A DNA stretch of 64,000 nt from contig NZ_JBMERD010000011.1 in NCBI RefSeq assembly GCF_048820935.1, forward strand, positions 36,601 through 100,600. The letters are read 5' to 3'. Under the pieces are notes generated by a model that had not been told where the DNA came from, ran no database searches, and saw nothing but the letters and a program-made list of their open reading frames with translations. This document shows positions 24,457 through 33,779 of the stretch, piece by piece. Each line of letters opens with the position of its first letter. The stretch's first letter is position 1. The DNA comes from Algicoccus sp048820935 (GTDB taxonomy: Bacteria; Pseudomonadota; Gammaproteobacteria; Burkholderiales; Burkholderiaceae_B). A program made the translations under genes and the position numbers.

Positions 24457-27297
24457 ATGGATCAAATTCGTGTTCGCGGTGCTCGCACCCATAATCTCAA
24501 AAACATCTCTGTCGACTTGCCGCGCAGGTCACTCGTTGTCATTACTGGATTATCCGGTTCAGGTAAGTCTTCTTTGGCATTTGACACCCTTTATGCCGAA
24601 GGTCAGCGTCGCTATGTCGAAAGCTTATCGGCTTACGCCAGACAATTCCTACAACGACTCGAAAAACCCGATGTTGACTTGATTGAAGGTCTTTCACCAG
24701 CCATTGCCATCGAGCAGAAATCCGGCAGTCACAATCCTCGATCGACCGTTGGCACCATCACCGAAATTCATGACTACCTGCGCTTGTTATATGCTCGAGT
24801 CGGCACACCGTTTTGTCCTGAACACCTGATTCCACTTCAAGCTAGCAGTATCAGCCAAATGGTCGATACCATTTTGTCATGGCCTGCCGACCAACGGATT
24901 GTCATCTTGGCACCAGTTGCCCGGGCGCAAGCGGGACAACCCGATGAAATGTTGCGCGCATTTCAGGCACAAGGCTACGTCCGGGTTCAATTAAATGGTG
25001 AAACATTCACACTTGATCCAATTCCTGAGTTACCGGAAATGGCTGAGTTTGATCTGGACGTGGTCGTGGATCGCTTACGGATCAAACCAGACAATCAGGT
25101 TCGTCTCGCAGACAGCCTAGAAAACGCCATCCGCTTGAGCGATGGCAAAGTCATCATCCATAACCTAGACGACAAATCGCAACATACCTTTTCTAGTCGC
25201 TACGCCTGTCCTGAATGTGAATACACACTGTCCGAGCTCGAGCCACGGCTTTTTAGTTTTAACAATCCGGCCGGCGCCTGTCCAAGCTGTGATGGATTAG
25301 GCCACGTCGATGTCTTTGATCCGCAAAGCGTGGTGCTCTTTCCGTCATTGAGTCTATCCGCCGGTGCGATCTACGGCTGGGATCGACGCAACGCCATGAC
25401 ATTTGGCATGCTCAACAGTTTGGCCAATCACTTTGAGTTTGATCTAGAAACACCTTGGGAAGAATTGCCCGATTCCATTCAGCAACTCGTTCTGAACGGC
25501 TCAGGCGATCAGGACATTCCGTTTCTGTATATCAGCCCCACCGGAACGACTCAACTCGAAGAGCATCCATTTGAAGGCATTATTCCGCACCTGGAACGAC
25601 GCTGGCGAGAAACCGACTCCAGCGCTGTGCGTGAAACCCTCAGTCAGTTTCGAGTCACACGCGATTGTCCGGATTGCCATGGCTCGCGATTACGCACCGA
25701 AGCGCGCCATGTTCTGATCAGTGACAAAGCCATTTACGAAGTCGAAGCCATGCCTTTGCTGGATTGTCAGCACTGGTTTGATGAACTGCAGCTTGAAGGG
25801 GCGCGCCAAGATGTCGCTGACCGCATTGTGCGAGAAATCCGAGCAAGACTGACATTTCTAAATAATGTCGGACTGACCTATCTGGCACTCGATCGGCGCG
25901 CAGACACCATCTCAGGCGGTGAAGCCCAGCGCATCCGACTAGCGAGTCAGATTGGCTCAGGGTTGACGGGTGTCATGTATGTTCTAGATGAGCCCTCCAT
26001 TGGCCTGCATCAACGTGACAACGACCGTTTAATCGCCACCTTGACTCATCTTCGTGACTTAGGCAATAGCGTCCTTGTGGTGGAACATGATAAAGACATG
26101 ATTCTGGCAGCAGATTGGGTGATTGACATGGGGCCTGGCGCAGGTGAGCACGGTGGTCGCGTTGTCTCAGAAGGCACACCTGCACACATTCTGTCTGACC
26201 CAAATTCTGAAACCGGCCTATACCTGTCTGGCAAAAAGCATATTCAAATTTCACGCCCAGCCCAACCTCCAGTCTCAGTCGATGATGAAAACCAAAGTTG
26301 GCTTAAACTCACGGGCTGCACAGGTCACAACCTCAAAAACGTCGATTTATCCATTCCGATCGGACAGTTTGTTTGTGTCACTGGCGTGTCTGGCTCCGGC
26401 AAATCCACACTCATCAATGACACATTGGCCATCGCAGCAGCCAATATTCTAAATCGAGCTAAAACACCGGCCGCGCCTTACGAAGATCTGATTGGTATTG
26501 AACAATTTGAGCGACTGATTCGCGTCGATCAAAGCCCCATTGGCCGCACACCACGCAGTAACCCAGCCACATACACCGGACTTTTTACACCCATTCGAGA
26601 GCTGTTTGCCAGTGTGCCAGAGGCCCGTGCACGTGGCTACGATTTAGGCCGCTTTAGTTTCAACGTAAAAGGCGGTCGTTGTGAGGCTTGTCAGGGTGAC
26701 GGCGTTGTCAAAGTTGAAATGCACTTTTTACCGGACATGTATGTGCCTTGCGATGTCTGTCACGGCAAACGCTACAACCGCGAAACGCTCGAAATTCGTT
26801 ATCGAGGTCTCAACATTCACGAAGTCTTAGACCTCACCATTGAGCAAGCGTTGCCCTACTTTGAAGCAGTCCCAGCCATTGCACGTCGTTTACAAACCCT
26901 CATGGATGTAGGCTTGTCCTACATTCGCTTAGGACAAAGTGCCACCACATTGTCTGGCGGCGAAGCACAGCGCATCAAACTCTCTTTGGAATTATCAAAA
27001 CGCGGCAGCGGTAAAACACTGTACGTCCTCGATGAACCCACGACAGGTCTGCATCTGAAAGACATCGATCTGTTGTTACAGGTTTTGTTCCGATTGGTCA
27101 CTGCTGGGAATACGGTTGTCGTGATTGAGCACAATCTGGACGTCATTCAGGTCGCTGACTGGGTGATCGACATGGGGCCTGAGGGTGGGCAAGGTGGTGG
27201 TCAGATCATCGCTCAAGGCACACCTGAGACCATCATGCAAAACCCAGAAAGCCTCACGGGCCAATATCTGGCCCGTGAAATTGCTTCTAAAGGATGA
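24457..27297 (+). CDS. uvrA: excinuclease ABC subunit A
   Basis: UvrA is the damage-recognition ATPase of nucleotide excision repair; it loads UvrB on damaged DNA. The 946-residue protein has two ABC modules: Walker A GLSGSGKSS near residue 32, the first zinc module (CPECEYTL...CPSCDGLG near 250-285), signature DTISGGEAQRIRLASQIG, a second Walker A GVSGSGKST near 640, a second zinc module (CEACQGDG...CDVCHGKRY near 745-770) and TTLSGGEAQRIKLS. The start is ambiguous between TTG 24421, ATG 24436 and ATG 24457. I chose 24457 because UvrA proteins begin M-x-x-I-x-V/I-RGARTHNL. No strong Shine-Dalgarno distinguishes them. Confidence 0.96.
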   Translation: MDQIRVRGARTHNLKNISVDLPRRSLVVITGLSGSGKSSLAFDTLYAEGQRRYVESLSAYARQFLQRLEKPDVDLIEGLSPAIAIEQKSGSHNPRSTVGTITEIHDYLRLLYARVGTPFCPEHLIPLQASSISQMVDTILSWPADQRIVILAPVARAQAGQPDEMLRAFQAQGYVRVQLNGETFTLDPIPELPEMAEFDLDVVVDRLRIKPDNQVRLADSLENAIRLSDGKVIIHNLDDKSQHTFSSRYACPECEYTLSELEPRLFSFNNPAGACPSCDGLGHVDVFDPQSVVLFPSLSLSAGAIYGWDRRNAMTFGMLNSLANHFEFDLETPWEELPDSIQQLVLNGSGDQDIPFLYISPTGTTQLEEHPFEGIIPHLERRWRETDSSAVRETLSQFRVTRDCPDCHGSRLRTEARHVLISDKAIYEVEAMPLLDCQHWFDELQLEGARQDVADRIVREIRARLTFLNNVGLTYLALDRRADTISGGEAQRIRLASQIGSGLTGVMYVLDEPSIGLHQRDNDRLIATLTHLRDLGNSVLVVEHDKDMILAADWVIDMGPGAGEHGGRVVSEGTPAHILSDPNSETGLYLSGKKHIQISRPAQPPVSVDDENQSWLKLTGCTGHNLKNVDLSIPIGQFVCVTGVSGSGKSTLINDTLAIAAANILNRAKTPAAPYEDLIGIEQFERLIRVDQSPIGRTPRSNPATYTGLFTPIRELFASVPEARARGYDLGRFSFNVKGGRCEACQGDGVVKVEMHFLPDMYVPCDVCHGKRYNRETLEIRYRGLNIHEVLDLTIEQALPYFEAVPAIARRLQTLMDVGLSYIRLGQSATTLSGGEAQRIKLSLELSKRGSGKTLYVLDEPTTGLHLKDIDLLLQVLFRLVTAGNTVVVIEHNLDVIQVADWVIDMGPEGGQGGGQIIAQGTPETIMQNPESLTGQYLAREIASKG

Positions 27298-27319
27298 TGG
27301 CTTAAAGCCAAATCTACTT

Positions 27320-27898
27320 TTAGTGAATACCCGCGGAGCGCAATTCCACTGCAGCGCGCGCTTTGCAATCAGCACTTTCCTTTAAAGGTAGTTCTGACAA
27401 GCAAGTGCGTGCATCTGGCAACTGATTCACTTTCAAGGTCTGATCTGAAGCTACTCCAGGGATAGCTTGACCATTCCAGCTCGCCCAGCTGACGTTGATG
27501 CTGTCTGCACGACTGCAAATACCATCCATTTGCTCGTCGCACACTTTAACAGCTGCACGCAATGCTTGCTCGGCACTCTGGTATCCACACACAATGGCGC
27601 TGCCACGGTTGATACCGCCTTTTTCAACCGTGCCTTCCAGACCCATAAAATTAGCCACCCAACCCGATTCGCAAGTGGTTTGCGCATTCGTCGGTGCGGA
27701 CTGACTGGCAGGCTGTGTCAACAATGCCAGTGAACAACGTCCACCTTTCGCAAAAGGCTCGCATGATTCAACGATATACATTTTGAGGCCTTTATCCGTG
27801 CTGACAGCCGCTGTCTGAGCGGCTGAAGGCAAGACCACACCAAAAGACAACGCACCGGCGACAACCACGGATCCCAACATAGCGGACTTAAAGTTCAT
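27320..27898 (-). CDS. secreted cysteine-rich protein of unknown function
   Basis: A 192-residue protein with a clear signal peptide (MNFKSAMLGSVVVAGALSFG, cleavage near PSAAQ). The mature part has eight cysteines (in ESCEP, GRCSL, TTCES, IVCGY, KVCDE, GICSR, RTCLS and ADCKA), enough for four disulfides. Gly-rich and Ala-rich stretches such as SAEQALRAAVKVC loosely recall periplasmic DUF4189-type proteins, but I do not recognise the family with confidence. Its start overlaps the end of dgt by 4 bases, so the two are translated from one message. Location is predicted periplasmic or extracellular; function unknown. Confidence 0.75.
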   Translation of the reverse strand: MNFKSAMLGSVVVAGALSFGVVLPSAAQTAAVSTDKGLKMYIVESCEPFAKGGRCSLALLTQPASQSAPTNAQTTCESGWVANFMGLEGTVEKGGINRGSAIVCGYQSAEQALRAAVKVCDEQMDGICSRADSINVSWASWNGQAIPGVASDQTLKVNQLPDARTCLSELPLKESADCKARAAVELRSAGIH

Positions 27899-29031
27899 AC
27901 TTTTTCCTCAATCGAAAATAAACGGCGATGTTCCAACATGGCATAGCGATCTGTCATGCCTGCAATGTAATCTGCGATGGCCCGCGCTTGCTGATTGGAT
28001 CCTTGTCTACGGTAGTCTGTAGACAATAAACCCGGCTCTTCATAAAACGCGGTAAACAACTCGCGTACCACTCGTCTGGCTTTATTCGTCATTCGTGAAA
28101 CCTTGTAATGACGATAAAGATAGTTTAGCAAATGCGACTTAAGTGTCTGTGCTTTTTGATGAATTTCTTCAGAAAATACCACGATGGGTGGGCAGTTCCG
28201 AACATCATCTACGCTACGCGGTTTGAGACGTTCCAGATTCGCACGCGTCGTTTGAGTCACATCCAAAATCAACGTATTAATCATTTGACGAATCGTTTCT
28301 GAAGCCAGGCGACGACGATCCAGTTGCGGCCATTGCTGAGCAACGTGCTCGTAATGTTCACGAAAAATAGTCACTTCCAGCATTTGATCCAATGTGAGTA
28401 AGCCGGAACGTAATCCATCTTCAATGTCGTGATTGTTATACGCAATTTCATCCGCCAAGTTTGCCAGCTGCGCTTCTAAAGAAGGTTGCGTGCGATCAAT
28501 AAAACGTTGTCCCAACTCGCCCAGCCCACGGGCATTTGAAAGTGAACAGTGTTTAAGAATGCCTTCACGCGTCTCAAAACACAGATTTAAACCACTAAAC
28601 CCGGGATAGCGTTGCTCCAATTCATCGACGACTCGCAAGCTTTGAAAGTTGTGCTCAAACCCCCCGGCATCTGGCGCAAAATGCCGCATACACGCACTGA
28701 GTTCATCCTGTCCGGCGTGCCCAAAAGGCGTATGGCCAAGATCATGCGCGAGCGAAATAGCTTCTGTCAGATCTTCATCCAAGCCCAAACTACGTGCTAC
28801 GGTGCGTGCAATCTGCGCAACTTCCAACGAGTGTGTCAGGCGTGTGCGAAACCAATCACCTTCGTGATTCACAAAAACCTGGGTTTTGTATTGCAAGCGT
28901 CGAAACGCCTTGGCGTGGATAATCCGATCGCGATCTCTTTGAAATTCAGATCGCTCACCGGGTCCAGGTTCTACATAACGACGACCGCGCGATTGATCCG
29001 GATGGCTGGCATAGACAGCACGCTTAGGCAT
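27895..29031 (-). CDS. dgt: deoxyguanosinetriphosphate triphosphohydrolase-like protein
   Basis: A 378-residue HD-domain dNTP triphosphohydrolase, which removes triphosphate from dGTP or related dNTPs. The conserved N-terminal stretch RDRDRIIHAKAFRRLQYKTQ (about residues 33-52) leads to the metal-binding His in TRLTHSLEVAQIAR, the HD pair in AISLAHDLGHTPFGHAGQ (about 92-109) and a distal Asp in ADEIAYNNHDIEDGL. The length and motifs fit the shorter type 2 Dgt-like group rather than E. coli Dgt (about 505 residues). It follows aroB in the aroK - aroB - dgt order common in betaproteobacteria. Confidence 0.93.
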   Translation of the reverse strand: MPKRAVYASHPDQSRGRRYVEPGPGERSEFQRDRDRIIHAKAFRRLQYKTQVFVNHEGDWFRTRLTHSLEVAQIARTVARSLGLDEDLTEAISLAHDLGHTPFGHAGQDELSACMRHFAPDAGGFEHNFQSLRVVDELEQRYPGFSGLNLCFETREGILKHCSLSNARGLGELGQRFIDRTQPSLEAQLANLADEIAYNNHDIEDGLRSGLLTLDQMLEVTIFREHYEHVAQQWPQLDRRRLASETIRQMINTLILDVTQTTRANLERLKPRSVDDVRNCPPIVVFSEEIHQKAQTLKSHLLNYLYRHYKVSRMTNKARRVVRELFTAFYEEPGLLSTDYRRQGSNQQARAIADYIAGMTDRYAMLEHRRLFSIEEKV

Positions 29032-29045
29032 GACACTCCCAATAC

Positions 29046-30131
29046 TTAATCAGACTCACAACAAACCGCGAGCACTTCACGTACGGCTGTCTCTGGAGCA
29101 GCTCGCACAATCGCCTCACCAATTCGAGGCATAAGCACAAACTGAATTTCTCCAGCTTGCGCTTTTTTATCACCACGCATCAGATCAAACCAATGATCAG
29201 CCCCCCCTAATGCTGGGGCACGCACAGGACATCCAATGGCACCCACCAGCGCACGTACACGCTCAACCTGCGCCATTTCTAGTCCACAAACACGGTGCGA
29301 CAATTCAGCCGCCATAATGAGCCCACAGCCAACCGCTTCACCATGTAACCACTGACCGTAACCCAGTCCCGCTTCAATTGCATGGCCAAATGTATGGCCT
29401 AAATTCAGAATTGCCCGCAAACCAGATTCACGTTCATCGGCGCCAACAACTTGAGCCTTAAACTGGCAAGAGCGCTCAATCGCCTGAGACAAATATTCAG
29501 GATCCCGATTCATCAATGCTTGTGCATTGGCTTCGCACCACGCAAAAAACGGCTCATCCAAAATCAAACCGTATTTGATCACCTCAGCCAATCCGGCACT
29601 GATCTCACGTTGTGGCAAGGTCTGCAATACGTTGGTATCAATTTCAACCGCAATCGGTTGATGAAAAGCACCAATCATGTTTTTACCCAGCGGGTGGTTC
29701 ACCGCTGTTTTACCGCCGACAGACGAATCCACTTGTGCCAGTAGCGTCGTTGGAATTTGTACAAAACGAATTCCCCGCATATAGATAGCAGCCGCAAACC
29801 CAGCCATATCGCCAATGACACCACCGCCTAAAGCCACAATGACCGCACGTCGGTCACGCTGCTTAGCCAATAAAGCATCCAAAATCTGTGACAAACTGTC
29901 AAAGCTCTTATGCGCTTCACCATCAGGCAAAGACACAAACTGCACTGGGCATGAAACAGCTTGCAAACTCTGACGCACCGTCTCGCCATACAGGGCATCA
30001 ATCGTGGGGTTTGTAACCACGATGACGGCACTGGCATTGTCCGGAATACTACGAGCAATCGAACCTAATGCACCTGCTTCGATATGGATGGGATAATCGC
30101 CCGACGGCGTTTGAACAATTACGGATTGCAT
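29046..30131 (-). CDS. aroB: 3-dehydroquinate synthase
   Basis: AroB converts DAHP to 3-dehydroquinate, step two of the shikimate pathway, using NAD and a divalent metal. The 361-residue protein has LPDGEAHKSFDSL, the NAD-binding GGGVIGDMAGFAAAIYMRGI (about residues 101-120), QIPTTLLAQVDSSVGGKTAVN, the metal ligand region NLGHTFGHAIEA and LHGEAVGCGL. Length is standard. The start overlaps the end of aroK by 13 bases, showing translational coupling of the two shikimate genes. Confidence 0.97.
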   Translation of the reverse strand: MQSVIVQTPSGDYPIHIEAGALGSIARSIPDNASAVIVVTNPTIDALYGETVRQSLQAVSCPVQFVSLPDGEAHKSFDSLSQILDALLAKQRDRRAVIVALGGGVIGDMAGFAAAIYMRGIRFVQIPTTLLAQVDSSVGGKTAVNHPLGKNMIGAFHQPIAVEIDTNVLQTLPQREISAGLAEVIKYGLILDEPFFAWCEANAQALMNRDPEYLSQAIERSCQFKAQVVGADERESGLRAILNLGHTFGHAIEAGLGYGQWLHGEAVGCGLIMAAELSHRVCGLEMAQVERVRALVGAIGCPVRAPALGGADHWFDLMRGDKKAQAGEIQFVLMPRIGEAIVRAAPETAVREVLAVCCESD

Positions 30132-30661
30132 GATTGTTTTTGAGACTCTCTAATTTTTTCCGCTAAACGACGCGCCACTGTCGAGACGGACTTTCCATTG
30201 GTTTCCATCACAATGTCAGCAATTTCTTCATAAAATGCTGCACGTTCCTGCATCAATTGATGTAATCTGGCTTTAGGATCTTTCGTTGCCAGCAAAGGTC
30301 GATTACGATCTCGTTTGGTACGGCGATACAATTCATCGACAGACGCTTTAAGATAGACCACCAGACCGTTGGTCTGAAGGATTTCACGGTTAACGGCTTG
30401 TGTCACAGCTCCGCCGCCCGTTGCCAATACGATTCCTTGACGCTGGGATAAGTCTTCTAGCGTTTGTGTTTCACGCTTACGGAACCCTTCTTCACCTTCG
30501 ATCTCAAAGATGACTGGTATTCTGACACCACACCGAGTTTCAATCTCCTGGTCTAGGTCAATAAATGGACGCCCAAGCATACGCGCCACAACTTTACCGA
30601 TTGTGGATTTGCCTGAGCCCATCATGCCCACGAGATAAATAGATGAAAGCTTCTGATTCAT
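30119..30661 (-). CDS. aroK: shikimate kinase
   Basis: AroK phosphorylates shikimate at O3 with ATP. The 180-residue protein has the P-loop GMMGSGKST (residues 12-20), shikimate-binding Asp in FIDLDQEIE (about 34-42), FRKRETQTL with the substrate Arg, and the GGGAV strand near residue 80. The lid region has RRTKRDRNRPLL. It is the first gene of aroK - aroB - dgt. Only 49 bases separate it from the divergent mrcA start; the type IV pilus genes pilMNOPQ that commonly occupy this gap in related bacteria are absent. Confidence 0.96.
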   Translation of the reverse strand: MNQKLSSIYLVGMMGSGKSTIGKVVARMLGRPFIDLDQEIETRCGVRIPVIFEIEGEEGFRKRETQTLEDLSQRQGIVLATGGGAVTQAVNREILQTNGLVVYLKASVDELYRRTKRDRNRPLLATKDPKARLHQLMQERAAFYEEIADIVMETNGKSVSTVARRLAEKIRESQKQSCNP

Positions 30662-30710
30662 GGCCTCATTATCCCACTGGAGCGCCGTGAACGCGTAAAA
30701 TTATGAACCT

Positions 30711-33146
30711 ATGAAGAAAAGTAACTCTCAATCACGCGCATCGCGCTCTGAATCCGCCGGCACACAAAGTCCCTGGTTCGTCCGGTTTGTGCTGAAATTC
30801 CTCGTCTTTTGCGCGGGTCTGGCGGCCAGTGCGGCGCTGCTAATGGTAATTGCTTTGTCGATTGCCTGGCCAAACCTGCCTGATTTGGCGGCCATGACCG
30901 ACTATAAACCGCGCGTTCCTTTACGGGTCTATACCGCTGACAAAGTGATGATCGGTGAGTTTGGTGAGGAAAGACGTAACGTCTTACGTTTTAACGAATT
31001 TCCAGACGTGCTGAAGTCTGCCATTCTGGCTGCTGAAGATGATCGCTTCTACGAGCACGGCGGTATTGACTGGTTGGGTGTCGCGCGTGCCGGGCTTGCG
31101 AACGTCGCTGCGATGTCTAAGTCTCAGGGCGCCAGTACGATCACGATGCAGGTGGCTCGTAACTTTTACCTTTCTTCTGAAAAAACCTATACCCGTAAAT
31201 TCTACGAGTTACTGCTGACGTACAAAATTGAATCCAGCCTAACAAAAGATCAGATTCTGGAGCTTTACCTCAACCAAATCTTTTTGGGACGACGCGCTTA
31301 CGGCTTTGCAGCAGCTGCTCGAACCTATTTTGGTAAGGAAGTCAACGATCTCACTCCAGCCCAAGCTGCGATGCTAGCTGGTATCCCAAAAGCACCCTCC
31401 CGCTACAACCCAGTTTCTAACATGAGCCGTGCCGTTGCACGTCAACACTACGTGCTTGGCCGCATGCACTCCTTAGGTTATCTGACGGATTCCGAGTACG
31501 AAGCAGCTCTGAAAGAACCTATCGTGCTGCAGTCGGGCAACACCAGTGGTTCAGCTGCCAATGGTTACGCCAACCTGCACGGTGAATACGCTGCGGAGTT
31601 GGCCCGCTTATTGATGTTCTCTCTCTACGGTGATGACGTTTATTCTCGAGGCTTGAACGTCTACACCACGATTCGTTCAGACGACCAAGAATGGGCTTGG
31701 CAATCTTTACGAGAAGGTGTGTTGGGTTATACACGCCGTGCTGTCTATCCCGGCCCGATCGGACAAGTCAATCTACCGGATGGTTTAGAGAACAATCCCG
31801 AGAAGTTTGATGAGTTCATGGATCAGGTTCTGGAACAATATCCAGATGTCAGTGGATTCCAGACAGCAGTCGTTTTACAGGCCAGCCCCACATCCGTGAC
31901 TGTCGCCAAAAGTTCGCACGACATTATCACCATTGATGACAAAAAACTAATCGGCGTGATTGCACGCTCCTTAAACGCCAAAAACAAAGGGCAACCACAG
32001 ATTGTGCGTGGTTCTGTTGTCACCATCAACAAAATGCCTGATGGTGCTTGGGAAATCCTCAACTTGCCTGAAGTTCAGGGTGCTTTTGTTTCCATGCGAC
32101 CCCAAGATGGTGCGATTCAATCTATGGTCGGTGGGTTCGACTTTTATCAGGGACACTTTAACCGCGTCACACAAGCTTGGCGTCAGCCCGGTTCTGCGTT
32201 TAAACCGTTTATCTATGCGGCAGCCCTTGAGCGTGGTCTAACCCCAGCAACCGAAATCTCGGATCAACCCTTTGAACTCACTGCCGCACAAACTGGTTCA
32301 AACCGAGGCTGGAAACCCCGTAACTACGGAAACGCTTACGACGTCTCCCTCACCATGCGTCAAGCATTGGCCAAATCTCGCAACATGGTTTCGATCCGCA
32401 TCCTGCAAGCCATTAGTCCGCAGTATGCGCAGGAATACATCACCCGATTTGGATTTGAAGCAGAAAAACACCCACCCTATTTGCCGATGGCGCTTGGTTC
32501 GGGTGCGGTTTCACCGCTTCAACTGGCCGCCGGATTCGCTGTCTTTGCCAATGGTGGCTACCGCGTCGATCCCTATCTGATTGATTACGTCACCGATGCG
32601 GAGGGACAGGTTCTAATGCGCGCTGATCCAACCGTCGCTGGCGATGCTGCCGCACGCGTCATTGATCCCAGAACAGCCTATGTCATGGATGATTTGCTGC
32701 GCGGTGTGGCACAGTACGGGACAGCTGCCAGAGCCAGTGCGACACTCAAACGACGCGATATCGCTGGAAAAACCGGCACCACCAACAATGCGGTTGATGC
32801 CTGGTTCGCGGGTTACACCCCACATCTGGTTGGCGTCGCCTGGCTAGGCTTTGATCAGCCTAAGTCTCTGGGTAGCCGAGAAACCGGCGGTGGTGTTTCA
32901 CTCCCCATCTGGATGGGCTACATGGAACACGCTTTGCAACGTTATCCTGAAGAACCCCGTCCTGCGCCACCTAGCGGTTTAATCGTTCAGGGTCAGAACA
33001 TGTATTTTTCAGAGTACCCACCTGAAGAATCTGTGACTCGTCTCGGATTGGATGCTAAGAAAGATTCGATCGATGATCTGCTGGAGTCTTTAGGCGTCAC
33101 GGAACAAAGTGTGAACTTTATTCCGGCTGAAGAACTAACAGATTGA
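30711..33146 (+). CDS. mrcA: penicillin-binding protein 1A (bifunctional transglycosylase/transpeptidase)
   Basis: PBP1A polymerises and cross-links peptidoglycan at the inner-membrane outer face. The 811-residue protein has a short cytoplasmic tail, one membrane segment (about residues 25-50), and the GT51 transglycosylase with catalytic AAEDDRFYEHGGID (near 107) and GASTITMQVARN. The penicillin-binding domain contains SxxK in PGSAFKPFIYAAALE (near 494), the SRN motif in AKSRNMVS and KTGTTNNAVDAWF (near 686). An OB-like insertion typical of PBP1A lies between (about 330-450). It is divergent from aroK, as in related genomes where pil genes intervene. Confidence 0.96.
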   Translation: MKKSNSQSRASRSESAGTQSPWFVRFVLKFLVFCAGLAASAALLMVIALSIAWPNLPDLAAMTDYKPRVPLRVYTADKVMIGEFGEERRNVLRFNEFPDVLKSAILAAEDDRFYEHGGIDWLGVARAGLANVAAMSKSQGASTITMQVARNFYLSSEKTYTRKFYELLLTYKIESSLTKDQILELYLNQIFLGRRAYGFAAAARTYFGKEVNDLTPAQAAMLAGIPKAPSRYNPVSNMSRAVARQHYVLGRMHSLGYLTDSEYEAALKEPIVLQSGNTSGSAANGYANLHGEYAAELARLLMFSLYGDDVYSRGLNVYTTIRSDDQEWAWQSLREGVLGYTRRAVYPGPIGQVNLPDGLENNPEKFDEFMDQVLEQYPDVSGFQTAVVLQASPTSVTVAKSSHDIITIDDKKLIGVIARSLNAKNKGQPQIVRGSVVTINKMPDGAWEILNLPEVQGAFVSMRPQDGAIQSMVGGFDFYQGHFNRVTQAWRQPGSAFKPFIYAAALERGLTPATEISDQPFELTAAQTGSNRGWKPRNYGNAYDVSLTMRQALAKSRNMVSIRILQAISPQYAQEYITRFGFEAEKHPPYLPMALGSGAVSPLQLAAGFAVFANGGYRVDPYLIDYVTDAEGQVLMRADPTVAGDAAARVIDPRTAYVMDDLLRGVAQYGTAARASATLKRRDIAGKTGTTNNAVDAWFAGYTPHLVGVAWLGFDQPKSLGSRETGGGVSLPIWMGYMEHALQRYPEEPRPAPPSGLIVQGQNMYFSEYPPEESVTRLGLDAKKDSIDDLLESLGVTEQSVNFIPAEELTD

Positions 33147-33152
33147 TTCGGA

Positions 33153-33488
33153 TCAACCGTTCAAGGTAAACACAATCGGATGCCCAGTGGCATCCGAGAA
33201 GATTGCCGACAATGCAGCTTCCAAATCAGGACCACCGCGGCTATCGATCCAGCGCTCAGCTTCCAGACGATAATGGAATCCACCGCTGGGTGCCGCAACC
33301 CAAAGCTCACGCATAGGTGTTTGGCTATTAATGACCACGGGTGTTTTATTATCGAACAGGAGATTGAGCACATTGGCCTCACGATGGGCGTCAACATCCA
33401 CATTTAGACGTTCGTACCAATCATCGGACATATTCTCAATCACATCCAGAATATCGCTGATGATGTTTTCAAATTCAGTTTCAGTCAT
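33153..33488 (-). CDS. cyaY: CyaY frataxin homologue (iron donor)
   Basis: A 111-residue bacterial frataxin that binds iron and modulates IscS-dependent Fe-S cluster assembly. The acidic first helix (MTETEFENIISDILDVIEN...DVDAHREANVLN in part) carries the iron-binding carboxylates. The beta-sheet strands follow: NKTPVVINSQTPMRELWVAAPSG cut into short strands, with the conserved W of ELWVA and FHYRLEAERWIDSR. Length equals E. coli CyaY within a few residues. It is convergent with mrcA (6-base gap) and divergent from lptM. Confidence 0.95.
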   Translation of the reverse strand: MTETEFENIISDILDVIENMSDDWYERLNVDVDAHREANVLNLLFDNKTPVVINSQTPMRELWVAAPSGGFHYRLEAERWIDSRGGPDLEAALSAIFSDATGHPIVFTLNG

Positions 33489-33520
33489 AATTTGTTCCTG
33501 TAAATCTCAATGGAGCTCTC

Positions 33521-33757
33521 GTGTCTAAATCACCAAGCCCTTCAACGTTGAATACAATTCTACTTGCTGCTACCGCTTTATTGACGGTAAGCCTGCTCAA
33601 TGGCTGTGGTTACAAAGGACCACTCTATTTACCACCGCCACCAGACACGCTGGAAACTGACGCTCCCACGGTCTCAACCGACACACTCGGTCAGCAGCCT
33701 ATAACAACAGGCTTCGAAAGTGAACGCGTCGAACACGTTCCTATCAAAATTGAATAA
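33521..33757 (+). CDS. lptM: LPS translocon maturation chaperone LptM-like lipoprotein
   Basis: A 78-residue small lipoprotein, formerly YifL. The signal peptide ends in a lipobox LLNGC with Cys at residue 29, followed by GYKGPLYLPPPPD, the conserved short motif of LptM. LptM assists disulfide maturation of the LptDE LPS translocon in the outer membrane. Translation begins at GTG (33521) with TGGAG 7 bases upstream. It precedes lysA and sits after the divergent cyaY, the same arrangement as in many proteobacteria (cyaY / lptM / lysA / dapF). Confidence 0.88.
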   Translation: MSKSPSPSTLNTILLAATALLTVSLLNGCGYKGPLYLPPPPDTLETDAPTVSTDTLGQQPITTGFESERVEHVPIKIE

Positions 33758-33779
33758 CCTTTAAGCTCGATTGTCCAAT

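Noticed and set aside
27301..27317. TGGCT-TAA-AGCCA hairpin just after uvrA as a terminator
   Set aside because: Only a 5-bp stem with a three-base loop and a broken T-tract (AATCTACTTTT). Too weak to call.
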